Notes under the pieces: generated by a model | The model's input: only the letters and a program-made list of their open reading frames with translations | Told to the model about the DNA's origin: nothing | The model's database searches: none | Made by a program: the position numbers and the translations under genes | From: RGIG4079 sp045596365 | GTDB lineage: Bacteria > Bacteroidota > Bacteroidia > Bacteroidales > Muribaculaceae | Assembly (NCBI GenBank): GCA_045596365.1 | Contig: JAZOCE010000017.1 | Coordinates: forward strand, 1 to 64,000 | Length of the DNA stretch: 64,000 bases | Direction of reading: 5' to 3' | Part shown: piece by piece, positions 25,361 through 34,795 of the stretch | Position numbering within the stretch: position 1 is the stretch's first letter | How the letters are laid out: every line of letters begins with the position of its first letter

Positions 25361-26980
25361 ATGATAGCTGTAAATAATTTAGGTATTCAATTTGGTAAAA
25401 GAGTTCTTTTTCAAGACGTTAATCTAAAATTCACTCCGGGTAACTGCTATGGTATAATTGGAGCTAATGGTGCAGGAAAATCTACATTGATGCGCATCCT
25501 TAGCGATCAACTTGCTCCAACACAAGGCTCTGTAACACAAGGCCCCGGTGAACGCATGAGTGTTTTAAGCCAAGACCACTTTGAGTTTGACGAATGTACA
25601 GTAATGAACACTGTTCTTCGCGGGCACACTGTATTATGGCAAATCATGGAAGAAAAAGATGCTCTATATGCTAAAGAGGACTTTAGTGACGCAGATGGCA
25701 TCAGAGCATCAGAACTTGAAGAAAAATTTGCTGAACTTGAGGGATGGAATGCAGAAAGCGATGCTGCAGCATTGCTTAGCGGATTAGGGATTAAGGAAGA
25801 AAAGCACTATATGCTCATGAAAGACATGAGCGCAAATGAAAAAGTGCGTGTTTTATTGGCAAAAGCACTTTTCGGAAATCCTGACAACCTATTGCTCGAT
25901 GAACCTACCAATGACTTGGACTTGGAAACAGTAGCCTGGCTTGAAGATTATCTCTCTAAATTTGAGAACACTGTATTAGTTGTTTCTCACGACCGACACT
26001 TCCTTGACTCAGTATGTACTCACACTCTTGATATCGACTATAACAAAGTACAATTATTTGCAGGTAACTATAGTTTCTGGTATGAATCAAGTCAACTTGC
26101 TCTTCGTCAACAACAACAACAAAATAAGAAAGCTGAAGAAAAACGCAAAGAGTTACTTGAATTCATCCAACGATTCAGTGCCAACGTTGCTAAATCAAAA
26201 CAAACAACCAGCCGTAAAAAGATGCTTGAGAAACTCAACGTTGAAGAAATCCAGCCTTCTTCACGTCGCTATCCTGGTATCATATTTACTCCATCACGCG
26301 AACCTGGTAATAAGATTCTTGAAGTTAAAGGCTTATCGGCAAGCATTGAAGGCACATTACTCTTTAAGGATGTAAATTTCCAAATTGAAAAAGGTGATAA
26401 AGTTGCGTTCCTCAGCCATGATCCACGTGCAATGACTGCCCTATTTGAAATTATCAATGGCAATCGCAAAGCCGATGAAGGGACTTATGAATGGGGACAA
26501 ACAATTACTGAAGCATATCTTCCTCTTGACAACTCTGCTTTTTTCAATACCGACCTAAATCTTGTCGATTGGCTATGCCAATATAGCGATGATTCAAGTG
26601 AAATATATCTTAAAGGCTTCTTAGGGAAAATGCTATTTTCAGGCGAAGAGGTGTTGAAAAAAGCATCAGTTCTTTCAGGGGGTGAGAAAATGCGTTGTAT
26701 GATTGCTCGCATGATGCTTAAAGATGCCAACACATTGGTACTTGACTCTCCTACTAACCACTTAGACTTGGAATCTATTCAAGCATTCAACAACACCCTC
26801 CAAGGGTTTAAAGGCAATATCCTTCTCGCATCTCACGACCACGAGTTCATTCAAACTGTATGTAACCGCATAATTGAGTTAACTCCTAATGGCATTATTG
26901 ACAAAATGATGGATTATGACGATTATATTACTGATGAACGAGTTCTCGCAGCAAGACAACGACTATATAATAACGCTTAA
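25361..26980 (+). CDS. YbiT-type ABC-F ATPase with one degenerate ATP site
   Basis: Soluble twin-cassette ABC-F protein of 539 residues. The family acts on ribosomes. Domain 1 has Walker A GANGAGKST (near residue 33), Walker B LLLDEPTNDLD and a weak signature, MSANEK. A linker rich in Gln and charged residues (about 248-300) includes the conserved SRFSANVAKSKQ-like stretch. Domain 2 has a good LSGGE signature. Its Walker A is lost (FLSHDPRAMT) and its Walker B reads LVLDSPTNHLD, with Ser in place of the catalytic Glu. One composite site should therefore hydrolyse ATP and the other not. A TATCTTTG -7 box lies at 25321-25328. A Dabb gene follows 11 bases later. Confidence 0.92.
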   Translation: MIAVNNLGIQFGKRVLFQDVNLKFTPGNCYGIIGANGAGKSTLMRILSDQLAPTQGSVTQGPGERMSVLSQDHFEFDECTVMNTVLRGHTVLWQIMEEKDALYAKEDFSDADGIRASELEEKFAELEGWNAESDAAALLSGLGIKEEKHYMLMKDMSANEKVRVLLAKALFGNPDNLLLDEPTNDLDLETVAWLEDYLSKFENTVLVVSHDRHFLDSVCTHTLDIDYNKVQLFAGNYSFWYESSQLALRQQQQQNKKAEEKRKELLEFIQRFSANVAKSKQTTSRKKMLEKLNVEEIQPSSRRYPGIIFTPSREPGNKILEVKGLSASIEGTLLFKDVNFQIEKGDKVAFLSHDPRAMTALFEIINGNRKADEGTYEWGQTITEAYLPLDNSAFFNTDLNLVDWLCQYSDDSSEIYLKGFLGKMLFSGEEVLKKASVLSGGEKMRCMIARMMLKDANTLVLDSPTNHLDLESIQAFNNTLQGFKGNILLASHDHEFIQTVCNRIIELTPNGIIDKMMDYDDYITDERVLAARQRLYNNA

Positions 26981-26991
26981 ACATAACAGAA

Positions 26992-27285
26992 ATGGTAAAA
27001 CATATTGTAACTTTTAAACTTAGCGGCACTACGGAAGAACGTCGCCAAGTAGCAGAAAATTTCAAAGCTGCGCTATTAGCTTTACCTGAACAGATAGAGG
27101 TATTGCAATCTATGGAGGTGGGTATCAATGAAAATCCCAACGAAGATTGGGATGTTGTATTGACGGCAGTAGTTCCCACTATGGCTGACGTCGATATATA
27201 TGCTAAGCACCCCGCTCATGTGGCTGCAGCAGGACTTCTTGCCGGGCACAAAGAAGCTCGCGCATGTGTTGACTATATAGTGTAA
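26992..27285 (+). CDS. Dabb (stress-responsive A/B barrel) domain protein
   Basis: Single-domain cytoplasmic protein of 97 residues with the Dabb pattern. It opens with MVKHIVTFKL, continues with a helix of charged residues, and has the strand signature WDVVLTAVVPTMADVDIYAKHPAHVA, in which the His pair before the last helix is conserved. Dabb proteins form dimeric alpha/beta barrels. Many have no known reaction, though some relatives act on polyketides. It follows the ABC-F gene by 11 bases, so the two are probably cotranscribed. Confidence 0.87.
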   Translation: MVKHIVTFKLSGTTEERRQVAENFKAALLALPEQIEVLQSMEVGINENPNEDWDVVLTAVVPTMADVDIYAKHPAHVAAAGLLAGHKEARACVDYIV

Positions 27286-27304
27286 CATTTTATAATCCAT
27301 ACAT

Positions 27305-27343
27305 AATAAGAAACGGGCTCCAAATTGGAGCCCGTTTCTTATT
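27305..27343. terminator. Bidirectional terminator, 18-bp stem
   Basis: Arms 27305-27322 and 27326-27343, with core GGGCTCCA/TGGAGCCC and a 3-base loop. Both outer sides are AT-rich, serving the convergent Dabb and DUF4923 genes. Confidence 0.9.
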
Positions 27344-27358
27344 TATTTTCGCTATATA

Positions 27359-28042
27359 TTATTTCGTAGTTGTTGTTGACGTTTCTACTTTCTTCATCTT
27401 AAATCCTGCGGTTACTCCATCATATCCATTTAATAATGATGATACTCCTTTCACTGTTGAATTTCCGGTATATGAACCAACTTTCTCAATTAATTTTATC
27501 AATTTACTCACATCATATGTAATGTCCAACGTATTACCTGACTTGGTCAAATAGGTTTGAATAGTCCCAATATTAATGCGACCTGCAACTTTATAATTGA
27601 AGAAAAAATTACCTTCTTCATCTTTTGTAATATCGCCTTTTAATGATGTGCGTTTTAAAGACATAGTAAATGTGCTGTCTTCTTTAATTTCTAATTTCAT
27701 TGATTGAATATTGGCATATTTATAATATGTACTCAATTTACCTTCCAACGAAGTCGCAGCTGCAGCACCACCTGCTTTTTTCAACAAATTATCACTTTTA
27801 AACGACACTGCCGGAGCTGAGTATTCCCATGTTCCCGCAATATCTTTAATTTCAATATTGTCAGTTGAAATTAAATTTTGAACAATATTACCAACTTCGC
27901 CTAATGATCCTGAACCATTTAACGATTCTAACAATGAAGATAATACACTTGATCCCTTTGTTTTACTATCATCTGCCGACATGTTAATCGCAAAAACAGA
28001 TAATACAGCTACTAATAGCATTATTTTAAAAAACTTACTCAT
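27359..28042 (-). CDS. DUF4923 family secreted protein
   Basis: The 227-residue protein has a signal peptide (about residues 1-22, ending near NMSA). A lipocalin-like beta domain follows, of the DUF4923 type found in Bacteroidales, recognised by GTWEYSAPAVSF and the next segment with KAGGAAAATSLEGKL. The ATG at 28042 gives a proper signal peptide and lies 7 bases after the stop of the upstream dehydratase gene, so it is probably the last gene of that unit. The ligand and role are unknown. Confidence 0.85.
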   Translation of the reverse strand: MSKFFKIMLLVAVLSVFAINMSADDSKTKGSSVLSSLLESLNGSGSLGEVGNIVQNLISTDNIEIKDIAGTWEYSAPAVSFKSDNLLKKAGGAAAATSLEGKLSTYYKYANIQSMKLEIKEDSTFTMSLKRTSLKGDITKDEEGNFFFNYKVAGRINIGTIQTYLTKSGNTLDITYDVSKLIKLIEKVGSYTGNSTVKGVSSLLNGYDGVTAGFKMKKVETSTTTTK

Positions 28043-28049
28043 TTTATTT

Positions 28050-29972
28050 CTATAATCTTGTTTCGTTAATAATTTCTTTATCAATATTCTCCCATTCTGA
28101 ATTTTGAGAATGATACTCCGGCACTATGTGCTTCATTTCCAATACCAAATCATGCTGATTATTGGATTGTATCAATTCATATAATCGAGTTATTGCATCA
28201 ATAATTTCTTCATATTTATATGTTTGAACCTTCGCTATCATTATTTTTTTGTGATGCGTTGCTATAGTCTGCTCTTTATCATTGAGAAGCTCCTCAAATA
28301 ATTTCTCTCCAGGACGCAAACCTGTTTCAACAATCTTTATATCTTGATTTACTCTAAGCCCAGCCAAAGATATCATGCGGCATGCAAGATCATATATTTT
28401 AATAGGTTTTCCCATATCAAATATATAAATTTCACCACCACGTCCCATGCAACCGGCCTCCAATACCAATTGGCAAGCTTCAGGTATAGTCATAAAATAT
28501 CGTATAATATCTTTATGTGTAACAGTAACCGGTCCACCTGCTTCTATCTGAGAACGGAAACGAGGTATTACGGATCCATTACTACCCAACACATTTCCAA
28601 AACGAGTTGTAATAAAACGAGTGTGATTATCCTTGTTCTTGTGATAAAAATATAATGATTGGACATATATTTCAGCAATGCGTTTAGACGCTCCCATTAT
28701 ATTTGTAGGGTTTACAGCTTTATCCGTTGAAATCATCACAAATTTATCTACATTGTGCTTTAATGATAAATCTGCTATATTTTTTGTTCCAAATACATTT
28801 GTTAATATAGCCTCTGATGGATTACGCTCCATCATGGGCACATGCTTATATGCAGCAGCATGGAACACATATCTCGGCTTATATCGTTCAAATGCAGTCT
28901 CCATGCGGTTATAATTTGTTATATCTCCAATATAGAGACGCACATCTATCGATGGATAGGTTTCTTCCATTTCTAATTGGATTTCATGCATTGGTGTCTC
29001 GGCTTGATCGACTAAGACAATTTCTTTTGCGCCTAATGATGCCACCTGTCTAACAATCTCACTCCCGATTGAGCCGGCAGCACCGGTTATCATTACAACC
29101 TGTTCCTTTATTAATTGACTGATGTGTGGATTATCAGTGTGAATTATTTCTCGACCTAATAAATCTTCAATTTTTATATCTTTGACATGGGTTGACAAAT
29201 TAGGTAGTTTTTCGTTTGAGTCTGAATCAAATTCCTCAACTTGATTTAGCATTAATAATTTTATATTGTGCTTAAAAAATATGTCGGCAAACTCGCTTCT
29301 CATTAATTCCATTTGTGTTGATAAAAACAATAGTGTGTCGCAATTATATTTTTCAAACACATTTTTAACTGTATCTGCATCGTATTTTATAATAGGAATT
29401 CCATTTAATACAGTATCTGCTTTTTTATCTGATAAGCTCAATAATGCTACCGGATAAAAACGCCCTTCCACTTCATTTTTAAGGGCATTAGCAAGGACAT
29501 ATGAATTTATCGCTGAGCCTAATACAATTACCGATTTGCGAGAACGACCTACGCTTGCAAATAATGTATAAATATATTTCAATCCAAGCCTCATGCTCAT
29601 CATTACTGAGAATGAAAAAACTCCAATTATAATTATATTCCAAACTCCGATGTATCGGATGTTGGATAAACCCTCAATAAAAAATATTGATAGAATTAGA
29701 AACAATGATGATATTGATACCAATAAAACTAGTCTGTACATATCCTCAATTACAGATAGTCTTATTATATATTGGTAACTTCTGACAATTAAGCTTGTAA
29801 ATAGATATGTTAAAATAACTGCCCCCATTTGTAATATTATAGGCAAACTAAAACCGATTGATGAATAGTGACTATTAAAAACAAATACACACAAACAGCA
29901 TAGCGATACGATAACTGTATCAGCTACTAAAACCATCCAACGAGGAGCAGGAGTAGATAATATCTTTTTCAT
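28050..29972 (-). CDS. Membrane nucleotide-sugar 4,6-dehydratase/epimerase (FlaA1/CapD/WbpM type)
   Basis: The 640-residue protein starts with four hydrophobic segments (to about residue 140). A CoA-binding-like middle domain follows, and then an extended SDR domain with the NAD motif TGAAGSIGSE near residue 295. The active-site region reads ISTDKAVNPTNIMGASKR; the family acts on UDP-GlcNAc to make deoxy-amino sugars for O-antigen, capsule or glycans. The ATG at 29972 has a clear GAGG Shine-Dalgarno eight bases upstream, unusual in this window, and lies downstream of a consensus promoter. DUF4923 follows by 7 bases. No glycan cluster flanks it, so the destination glycan is unknown. Confidence 0.92.
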   Translation of the reverse strand: MKKILSTPAPRWMVLVADTVIVSLCCLCVFVFNSHYSSIGFSLPIILQMGAVILTYLFTSLIVRSYQYIIRLSVIEDMYRLVLLVSISSLFLILSIFFIEGLSNIRYIGVWNIIIIGVFSFSVMMSMRLGLKYIYTLFASVGRSRKSVIVLGSAINSYVLANALKNEVEGRFYPVALLSLSDKKADTVLNGIPIIKYDADTVKNVFEKYNCDTLLFLSTQMELMRSEFADIFFKHNIKLLMLNQVEEFDSDSNEKLPNLSTHVKDIKIEDLLGREIIHTDNPHISQLIKEQVVMITGAAGSIGSEIVRQVASLGAKEIVLVDQAETPMHEIQLEMEETYPSIDVRLYIGDITNYNRMETAFERYKPRYVFHAAAYKHVPMMERNPSEAILTNVFGTKNIADLSLKHNVDKFVMISTDKAVNPTNIMGASKRIAEIYVQSLYFYHKNKDNHTRFITTRFGNVLGSNGSVIPRFRSQIEAGGPVTVTHKDIIRYFMTIPEACQLVLEAGCMGRGGEIYIFDMGKPIKIYDLACRMISLAGLRVNQDIKIVETGLRPGEKLFEELLNDKEQTIATHHKKIMIAKVQTYKYEEIIDAITRLYELIQSNNQHDLVLEMKHIVPEYHSQNSEWENIDKEIINETRL

Positions 29973-30040
29973 GAAATTACCTCGCGACAATTTCAATAAG
30001 AAATAATTTCTCATAAACTTTTGCTTTGACAACAATAAAA

Positions 30041-30070
30041 CAAATATACTCATTATTTCTTAATAAACAA
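30041..30070 (-). promoter_or_regulatory. Bacteroidota-type promoter for the dehydratase gene
   Basis: On the minus strand: TTG (30070-30068), 19 bases, TATATTTG (30048-30041). It rules out the in-frame upstream codon at 30053 and supports the start at 29972. Confidence 0.72.
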
Positions 30071-30108
30071 CGATGTTTTATCATATTTATAAATTTATGC
30101 AAAAATAT

Positions 30109-30139
30109 TTTGGCATATAAAGGATTATAAATACCTTTG
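30109..30139 (+). promoter_or_regulatory. Bacteroidota-type promoter for small secreted protein
   Basis: TTTG (30109-30112), 19 bases, TACCTTTG (30132-30139): a full match, 17 bases before the ATG. Confidence 0.82.
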
Positions 30140-30156
30140 TTATAAATATATCACTT

Positions 30157-30471
30157 ATGAAGAAATTAATAATTTTATTAGCAGTTCTATTTTCAGGATG
30201 TTTGTTTGTTGGAGCAACAAACAACACCCCTAATCCTGCTGATGAAACAACATCTTTCTCATTAGTACAGCAGCCAACCATTTCAACAGCTTCCGGTGGC
30301 ATAATCCTTACTGCACCAACTGATAGATCAGTTAAATTTTACATATATTCGATAACCGGACAGATAATAAGAACTGTATTTGTTTCTTCAGGTGAAACAT
30401 TTGTTGAACTACCTAAAGGTTACTATATTGTAAAATGTGAGAATTGGTCTAAACAAGCAATTGTTAGATAG
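30157..30471 (+). CDS. Small secreted protein with C-terminal sorting-like beta domain
   Basis: The protein has 104 residues. The first 20 are a signal peptide with a possible lipobox-like Cys (LFSGC), and about 25 linker residues follow. The remainder (about 45-104) resembles the Por-secretion C-terminal tail: KFYIYSITGQIIRTV, then ELPKGYYIVK and a basic end. Such tails normally sit behind a large cargo, but here there is almost nothing else. A full consensus promoter precedes it, so it is probably expressed. The function is unknown; it might be a stand-alone sorting-domain relative or a small surface protein. Confidence 0.72.
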   Translation: MKKLIILLAVLFSGCLFVGATNNTPNPADETTSFSLVQQPTISTASGGIILTAPTDRSVKFYIYSITGQIIRTVFVSSGETFVELPKGYYIVKCENWSKQAIVR

Positions 30472-30542
30472 ACATTTTATCTCAACAGCAGAGATTTATA
30501 TCATACTAAATATTATACATATACTTATTTAAATTAAAACTA

Positions 30543-32564
30543 ATGAAAATAAGCCTCATGAATCTATGTTGCGGTTCATTCTTAACCGGGACATTGTTGT
30601 GTGGAGCTATGTCCACTTATGCCAATAATAACATGGAATTTAACTATACCTCTCTCCCTTCTTATAGTGGAGAAGACCTTGAACTATTAGTAGATAACAA
30701 TGGTACTCATTTCAAATTATGGTCTCCTCAATCATCAGCTGTCAGAGTGCTGATATATGATACTGATCGCAACAATAGTGCAATTGACACTCTTGAAATG
30801 ACAAAGGCCGAGCAAGGCACTTGGAAAGTATCTGTTTCTGATAAACTATATGGAAAATTTTATACATTCCAGATAAACCACAACGGCAAATGGCTCGACG
30901 AAACTCCAGGCGTATGGGCTAAAGCTGTAGACGTAAATGGTCGCCGTGCTGCTATTATTGATTTTACAACCACAAATCCCAATGGATGGGAACAAGATAA
31001 AGGTCCTGAAGTCAAAAATATTACAGATGTTATCATCTATGAAATGCACCATCGTGACTTTTCAATTCACCCATCGTCTGGTATAACCAACAAAGGTAAA
31101 TTCCTTGCCCTCACCGAACAAGGTACTCGCTCTCTTCTTGGCGACAAAACAGGGATTGACCACTTAAAAGAATTGGGCATTACCCACATTCACATTCTTC
31201 CTTCATATGACTATAATAGTGTAGACGAGACACAACTCCCATCTAATCAATATAATTGGGGATATGACCCTTATAATTATAACGCTCCAGAAGGCTCCTA
31301 CTCTACTAACCCAGCAAATCCTGCAACTCGCATTTTAGAAATGAAGCAAATGATTAAAGCTCTTCACGATGCCGGTATTGGTGTAATTATGGACGTTGTT
31401 TACAACCACACAGCTAATAATGATGATTCCAATTTCTCTTTGACTGCTCCTGGATATTACTATCGCCATCGTGCCGACGGCAGTTACAGCGATGCATCAG
31501 GCTGTGGAAACGAGACAGCTTCTGAACGACAACAAATGCGCAACTACATCGTAAATTCAGTTAAATACTGGGCAGAAGAATACCACATTGATGGATTTCG
31601 TTTTGACCTCATGGCTATCCACGATACTGAGACAATGAACGAGGTAGCAAAAACGCTCAAACAAGTAAATCCACATATCTTTATATATGGTGAAGGGTGG
31701 ACTTGTGGCGACACACCCCTTCCCGTAGAACGCCGTGCATTGAAAGAGAATGTCGCAAAAATGAAAGGTATTGCCGTATTTAGTGATGACCTGCGTGATG
31801 CTGTAAAAGGTCATTATAGCAATGGCGAGAATAAAGGGTTTGCAACAAATGCTCCAGGCAACAAAGAAACCGTTAAGATAGGAATCGTAGCATCAACAGC
31901 TCACCCACAAGTAGATTATAGCAAAGGTAACAATTCAAAATTTGCTTACGCTACATCTCCTACTCAAATCATCAACTATGTATCTTGCCACGACGATTAT
32001 AGCCTTACCGACAAGTTACATGTTTCTATGAAAGGAGCAAGTGAAGAAGATATGATGCGTGCAGCTCGTTTAGCTCAAACAATTGTATTTACTTCACAAG
32101 GTACACCTTTCATGTTTGCAGGAGAAGAAATCTTCCGCGACAAGAAAGGCATTCACAACACATATAACAAGCCAGACTCCGTTAATGCCATTGATTGGAC
32201 TTTAAAACACAAAAACTCTGAGCAATTCAACTACTACTGCGAATTAACAAAACTACGCAAAGCTCATCCTGCATTCCGCATGACAACAGCTGAACAAATA
32301 GCTAAGCACATAGTATTTGACAATACTACAGAAGACAATCTCATCTCTTATTCTATTAAAGACAATGCCAATGGAGACTCATGGAAAGAGATTAAACTCA
32401 TATTCAATGGCTCTAACGAAGTTGCTGAAGTCAAAGTAAAGAAAGGGGAATGGACTATCATTGCACAAGATGGTAAACTCAAAGCTGATGGTCTTGGAAC
32501 TAGCAAAGGTGGCAAACTATCAGTTGCACCATGCTCAGCATTTATTCTCGCCCGCACAAAATAG
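30543..32564 (+). CDS. pulA: Type I pullulanase (GH13), secreted
   Basis: Debranching alpha-1,6-glucosidase for pullulan, starch or glycogen branches. A signal peptide (about residues 1-27) is followed by a CBM48-like beta domain (about 40-140) and the GH13 barrel. The diagnostic pullulanase motif YNWGYDP is near residue 238. The nucleophile Asp355 is in GFRFDLM, the acid/base Glu384 in YGEGW, and CHDDYS provides the third acidic residue. Length (673) is typical of Bacteroidota enzymes. It is exported, so it probably works on imported or surface oligosaccharides. A 14-bp hairpin follows. Confidence 0.94.
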   Translation: MKISLMNLCCGSFLTGTLLCGAMSTYANNNMEFNYTSLPSYSGEDLELLVDNNGTHFKLWSPQSSAVRVLIYDTDRNNSAIDTLEMTKAEQGTWKVSVSDKLYGKFYTFQINHNGKWLDETPGVWAKAVDVNGRRAAIIDFTTTNPNGWEQDKGPEVKNITDVIIYEMHHRDFSIHPSSGITNKGKFLALTEQGTRSLLGDKTGIDHLKELGITHIHILPSYDYNSVDETQLPSNQYNWGYDPYNYNAPEGSYSTNPANPATRILEMKQMIKALHDAGIGVIMDVVYNHTANNDDSNFSLTAPGYYYRHRADGSYSDASGCGNETASERQQMRNYIVNSVKYWAEEYHIDGFRFDLMAIHDTETMNEVAKTLKQVNPHIFIYGEGWTCGDTPLPVERRALKENVAKMKGIAVFSDDLRDAVKGHYSNGENKGFATNAPGNKETVKIGIVASTAHPQVDYSKGNNSKFAYATSPTQIINYVSCHDDYSLTDKLHVSMKGASEEDMMRAARLAQTIVFTSQGTPFMFAGEEIFRDKKGIHNTYNKPDSVNAIDWTLKHKNSEQFNYYCELTKLRKAHPAFRMTTAEQIAKHIVFDNTTEDNLISYSIKDNANGDSWKEIKLIFNGSNEVAEVKVKKGEWTIIAQDGKLKADGLGTSKGGKLSVAPCSAFILARTK

Positions 32565-32586
32565 ATTATAACTAAATCTCAAATAC

Positions 32587-32626
32587 ATTAACAGAGCATT
32601 ATCCAGATGGACAATGCTCTGTTAAT
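32587..32626 (+). terminator. Rho-independent terminator after pullulanase gene
   Basis: Arms 32587-32600 and 32613-32626 pair over 14 bp (core ACAGAGCATT), followed by a T-rich tail. Confidence 0.83.
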
Positions 32627-32697
32627 TTTATACTAAAAAATTTGCACCATCAGATATTTATTACTACATTGCATAAAAATTAAATGACTAAAACATT

Positions 32698-33327
32698 ATG
32701 AAAAAATTCACATTATCCTTGATAGCAATAATTGCTATGTCATTATCAGCATCAGCACAAAATTCGTTTGGTGTCAAAGCCGGAGCTAATATAAGCTCTT
32801 TATCATGGAATGAAAAATCAGTCATGTCTGATGATTCAGGGATTGGTTATTCTTTAGGTGTAATGTATGAGTATATTGGCAATAGTGGTTTTGGTCTTGA
32901 TGTCTCTGCTATTTATAGTAATGAATGTTACAAAACAATCGAGCATAGAAATAACCGGGACAATAAATTTGACTTGACTACAAACTTCATGAGATTCCCA
33001 ATCCATTTTAAGTGGGTGCCAAAATTCATCAATGGAGGTGAAACAATAAAACCAATTCTATATACCGGGCCTGAAATTGGATGGATTCTCATTAAAACAG
33101 ACCACCAAACTGGAGAAGTTGCAAAGTTTGACCAATCAGCTTCTTATAATTGGAATTTTGGAGTGGGTGCTGAATTTCTAAATAAGTTCCAAATAACGGT
33201 TCACTATGGCATGGGCTTAAACAAAATGTTTAAATATAAAGACAATACTACTTTAAGCCACAACAAAACAGCATCAGAGGCCCGAGCCAACAATATAGCA
33301 ATCAATTTCACTTGGCTATTCAGATAA
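32698..33327 (+). CDS. PorT-like outer-membrane beta-barrel protein
   Basis: The 209-residue protein has a signal peptide ending in SASAQ (about residue 20). An eight-stranded-looking barrel follows: FGVKAGANISSLS at the start is the common PorT / OMP_b-brl signature and the last strand ends FTWLFR. Such small barrels are numerous in Bacteroidota and mostly uncharacterised; only true PorT is tied to type IX secretion. It is monocistronic, with a strong bidirectional hairpin downstream. Confidence 0.84.
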   Translation: MKKFTLSLIAIIAMSLSASAQNSFGVKAGANISSLSWNEKSVMSDDSGIGYSLGVMYEYIGNSGFGLDVSAIYSNECYKTIEHRNNRDNKFDLTTNFMRFPIHFKWVPKFINGGETIKPILYTGPEIGWILIKTDHQTGEVAKFDQSASYNWNFGVGAEFLNKFQITVHYGMGLNKMFKYKDNTTLSHNKTASEARANNIAINFTWLFR

Positions 33328-33361
33328 AACATCAATATTATTTTTATATTCAGTTATACTA

Positions 33362-33394
33362 CACAAATGGCATTATAAAATAATGCCATTTGTG
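33362..33394. terminator. Bidirectional terminator between PorT-like gene and radA
   Basis: Arms 33362-33375 and 33381-33394 pair over 14 bp (core AAATGGCATTA) around a short A-rich loop. It is placed between convergent genes. Confidence 0.85.
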
Positions 33395-33427
33395 CGTTTC
33401 TTAAATGAAACAAACTATCAAATATTT

Positions 33428-34792
33428 TTATGAAAATAGGACTCGGAATGCTTCTTCTACTTTTGAAACCTCAACAATTTTAATTTTCAATCGAGAAGTA
33501 TCTATTCCTTTTAGATTATTTTTAGGTATAATAATAGTATTCATTCCTAATTTTTCGGCTTCCATTATTCGCTGTTCCATACGCGTTGTGGGTCGAATTT
33601 CTCCTGATAAACCAACTTCTCCTGACATACACACTCCTCGAGGGATAGACATATCAACATTAGATGATAATATTGCACATATTACGGCTAAATCAAGAGC
33701 AGGGTCATTTACTTTTAATCCACCTGCAATGTTTAGGAATACATCTTTTTGTGCAAGTTTAAATCCCACGCGTTTTTCCAAAACTGCAAGCAACATATTC
33801 ATACGTTTTCCGTCAAATCCTGTTACTGAGCGTTGAGGAGTACCATATGCTGCCGTACTGACAAGAGCTTGTGTTTCTATCAAAAACGGGCGTATCCCAT
33901 CAAGAGTTACCCCAACTGCTACACCAGAAAGTTCTTCGTCGCTCTGCGAAAGCAACATCTCAGAAGGATTGGCAACCTCACGCAATCCTCTTTGGAACAT
34001 CTCGTATATCCCAATCTCTGATGTACTGCCAAAACGATTTTTTATTGAGCGTAAAATACGATACATATAATGACGATCTCCTTCAAACTGGAGCACTGCA
34101 TCAACAATATGCTCCAACACTTTAGGTCCGGCAATACTACCTTCTTTATTTATATGACCTATCAAAATCACAGGCACACCACTCTCTTTGGCATACTTCA
34201 ATAGTTGAGCAGAACATTCTCTCACTTGGCTGACACTTCCAGCCGACGACTCTATTGAATCTGATGCTATTGTCTGAATGGAATCAACAATAACTATTTG
34301 AGGTTGAACTGTTTCTATATGCTCAAATATATTATCAAGCGATGTTTCGCACACTATAAAACAATTATCACTCAATCGCCCTATCCTATCAGCCCTCAAC
34401 TTTAATTGGCTTGCACTTTCCTCTCCGGAAATATACAGAATAGTTTTTGTTTTTATGGATAATATATTTTGCAACACTAGTGTGGATTTCCCGATACCTG
34501 GTTCCCCGCCTATCAACACCAATGATCCGGCAACAAGTCCACCTCCCAATACTCGATTCAATTCCTCGCTGGGCATATGAATTCTTGGTTCATCCAAGGC
34601 TTGAATTTCGGAAACTTTTTGAGGCTTACTCTTTGCTATCAATCGCGAAGAGTTGGATTTTGATGTTTTGGCCGACACTCGTTCCTCAACCATCGTTCCC
34701 CATTGACCACATGCAGAGCAACGCCCCTCCCATTTCGGAGAATCAGCGCCACATTCACTACAATACCACATTGATTTTACCTTATTTGCCAT
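33428..34792 (-). CDS. radA: DNA repair/recombination protein RadA
   Basis: RecA-like ATPase that promotes branch migration in recombination. The order is a Cys4 zinc finger (CSECG...CSACG, residues about 10-27), Walker A GGEPGIGKST near residue 95, the RadA-specific KNRFGS motif near 250, and a Lon-protease-like C-terminal domain. Length (454) is standard. It starts 3 bases after the stop of the RNA methyltransferase gene, so the two form an operon. Confidence 0.97.
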   Translation of the reverse strand: MANKVKSMWYCSECGADSPKWEGRCSACGQWGTMVEERVSAKTSKSNSSRLIAKSKPQKVSEIQALDEPRIHMPSEELNRVLGGGLVAGSLVLIGGEPGIGKSTLVLQNILSIKTKTILYISGEESASQLKLRADRIGRLSDNCFIVCETSLDNIFEHIETVQPQIVIVDSIQTIASDSIESSAGSVSQVRECSAQLLKYAKESGVPVILIGHINKEGSIAGPKVLEHIVDAVLQFEGDRHYMYRILRSIKNRFGSTSEIGIYEMFQRGLREVANPSEMLLSQSDEELSGVAVGVTLDGIRPFLIETQALVSTAAYGTPQRSVTGFDGKRMNMLLAVLEKRVGFKLAQKDVFLNIAGGLKVNDPALDLAVICAILSSNVDMSIPRGVCMSGEVGLSGEIRPTTRMEQRIMEAEKLGMNTIIIPKNNLKGIDTSRLKIKIVEVSKVEEAFRVLFS

Positions 34793-34795
34793 AAT

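Noticed and set aside
26098..26130. CAA-rich tandem stretch in the ABC-F gene
   Set aside because: It encodes the Gln-rich interdomain linker in frame and is not an independent repeat element.
33405..33836. A 143-codon plus-strand open frame
   Set aside because: It is antisense to the C-terminal domain of radA, which is a strongly conserved gene, and has no start signal of its own.
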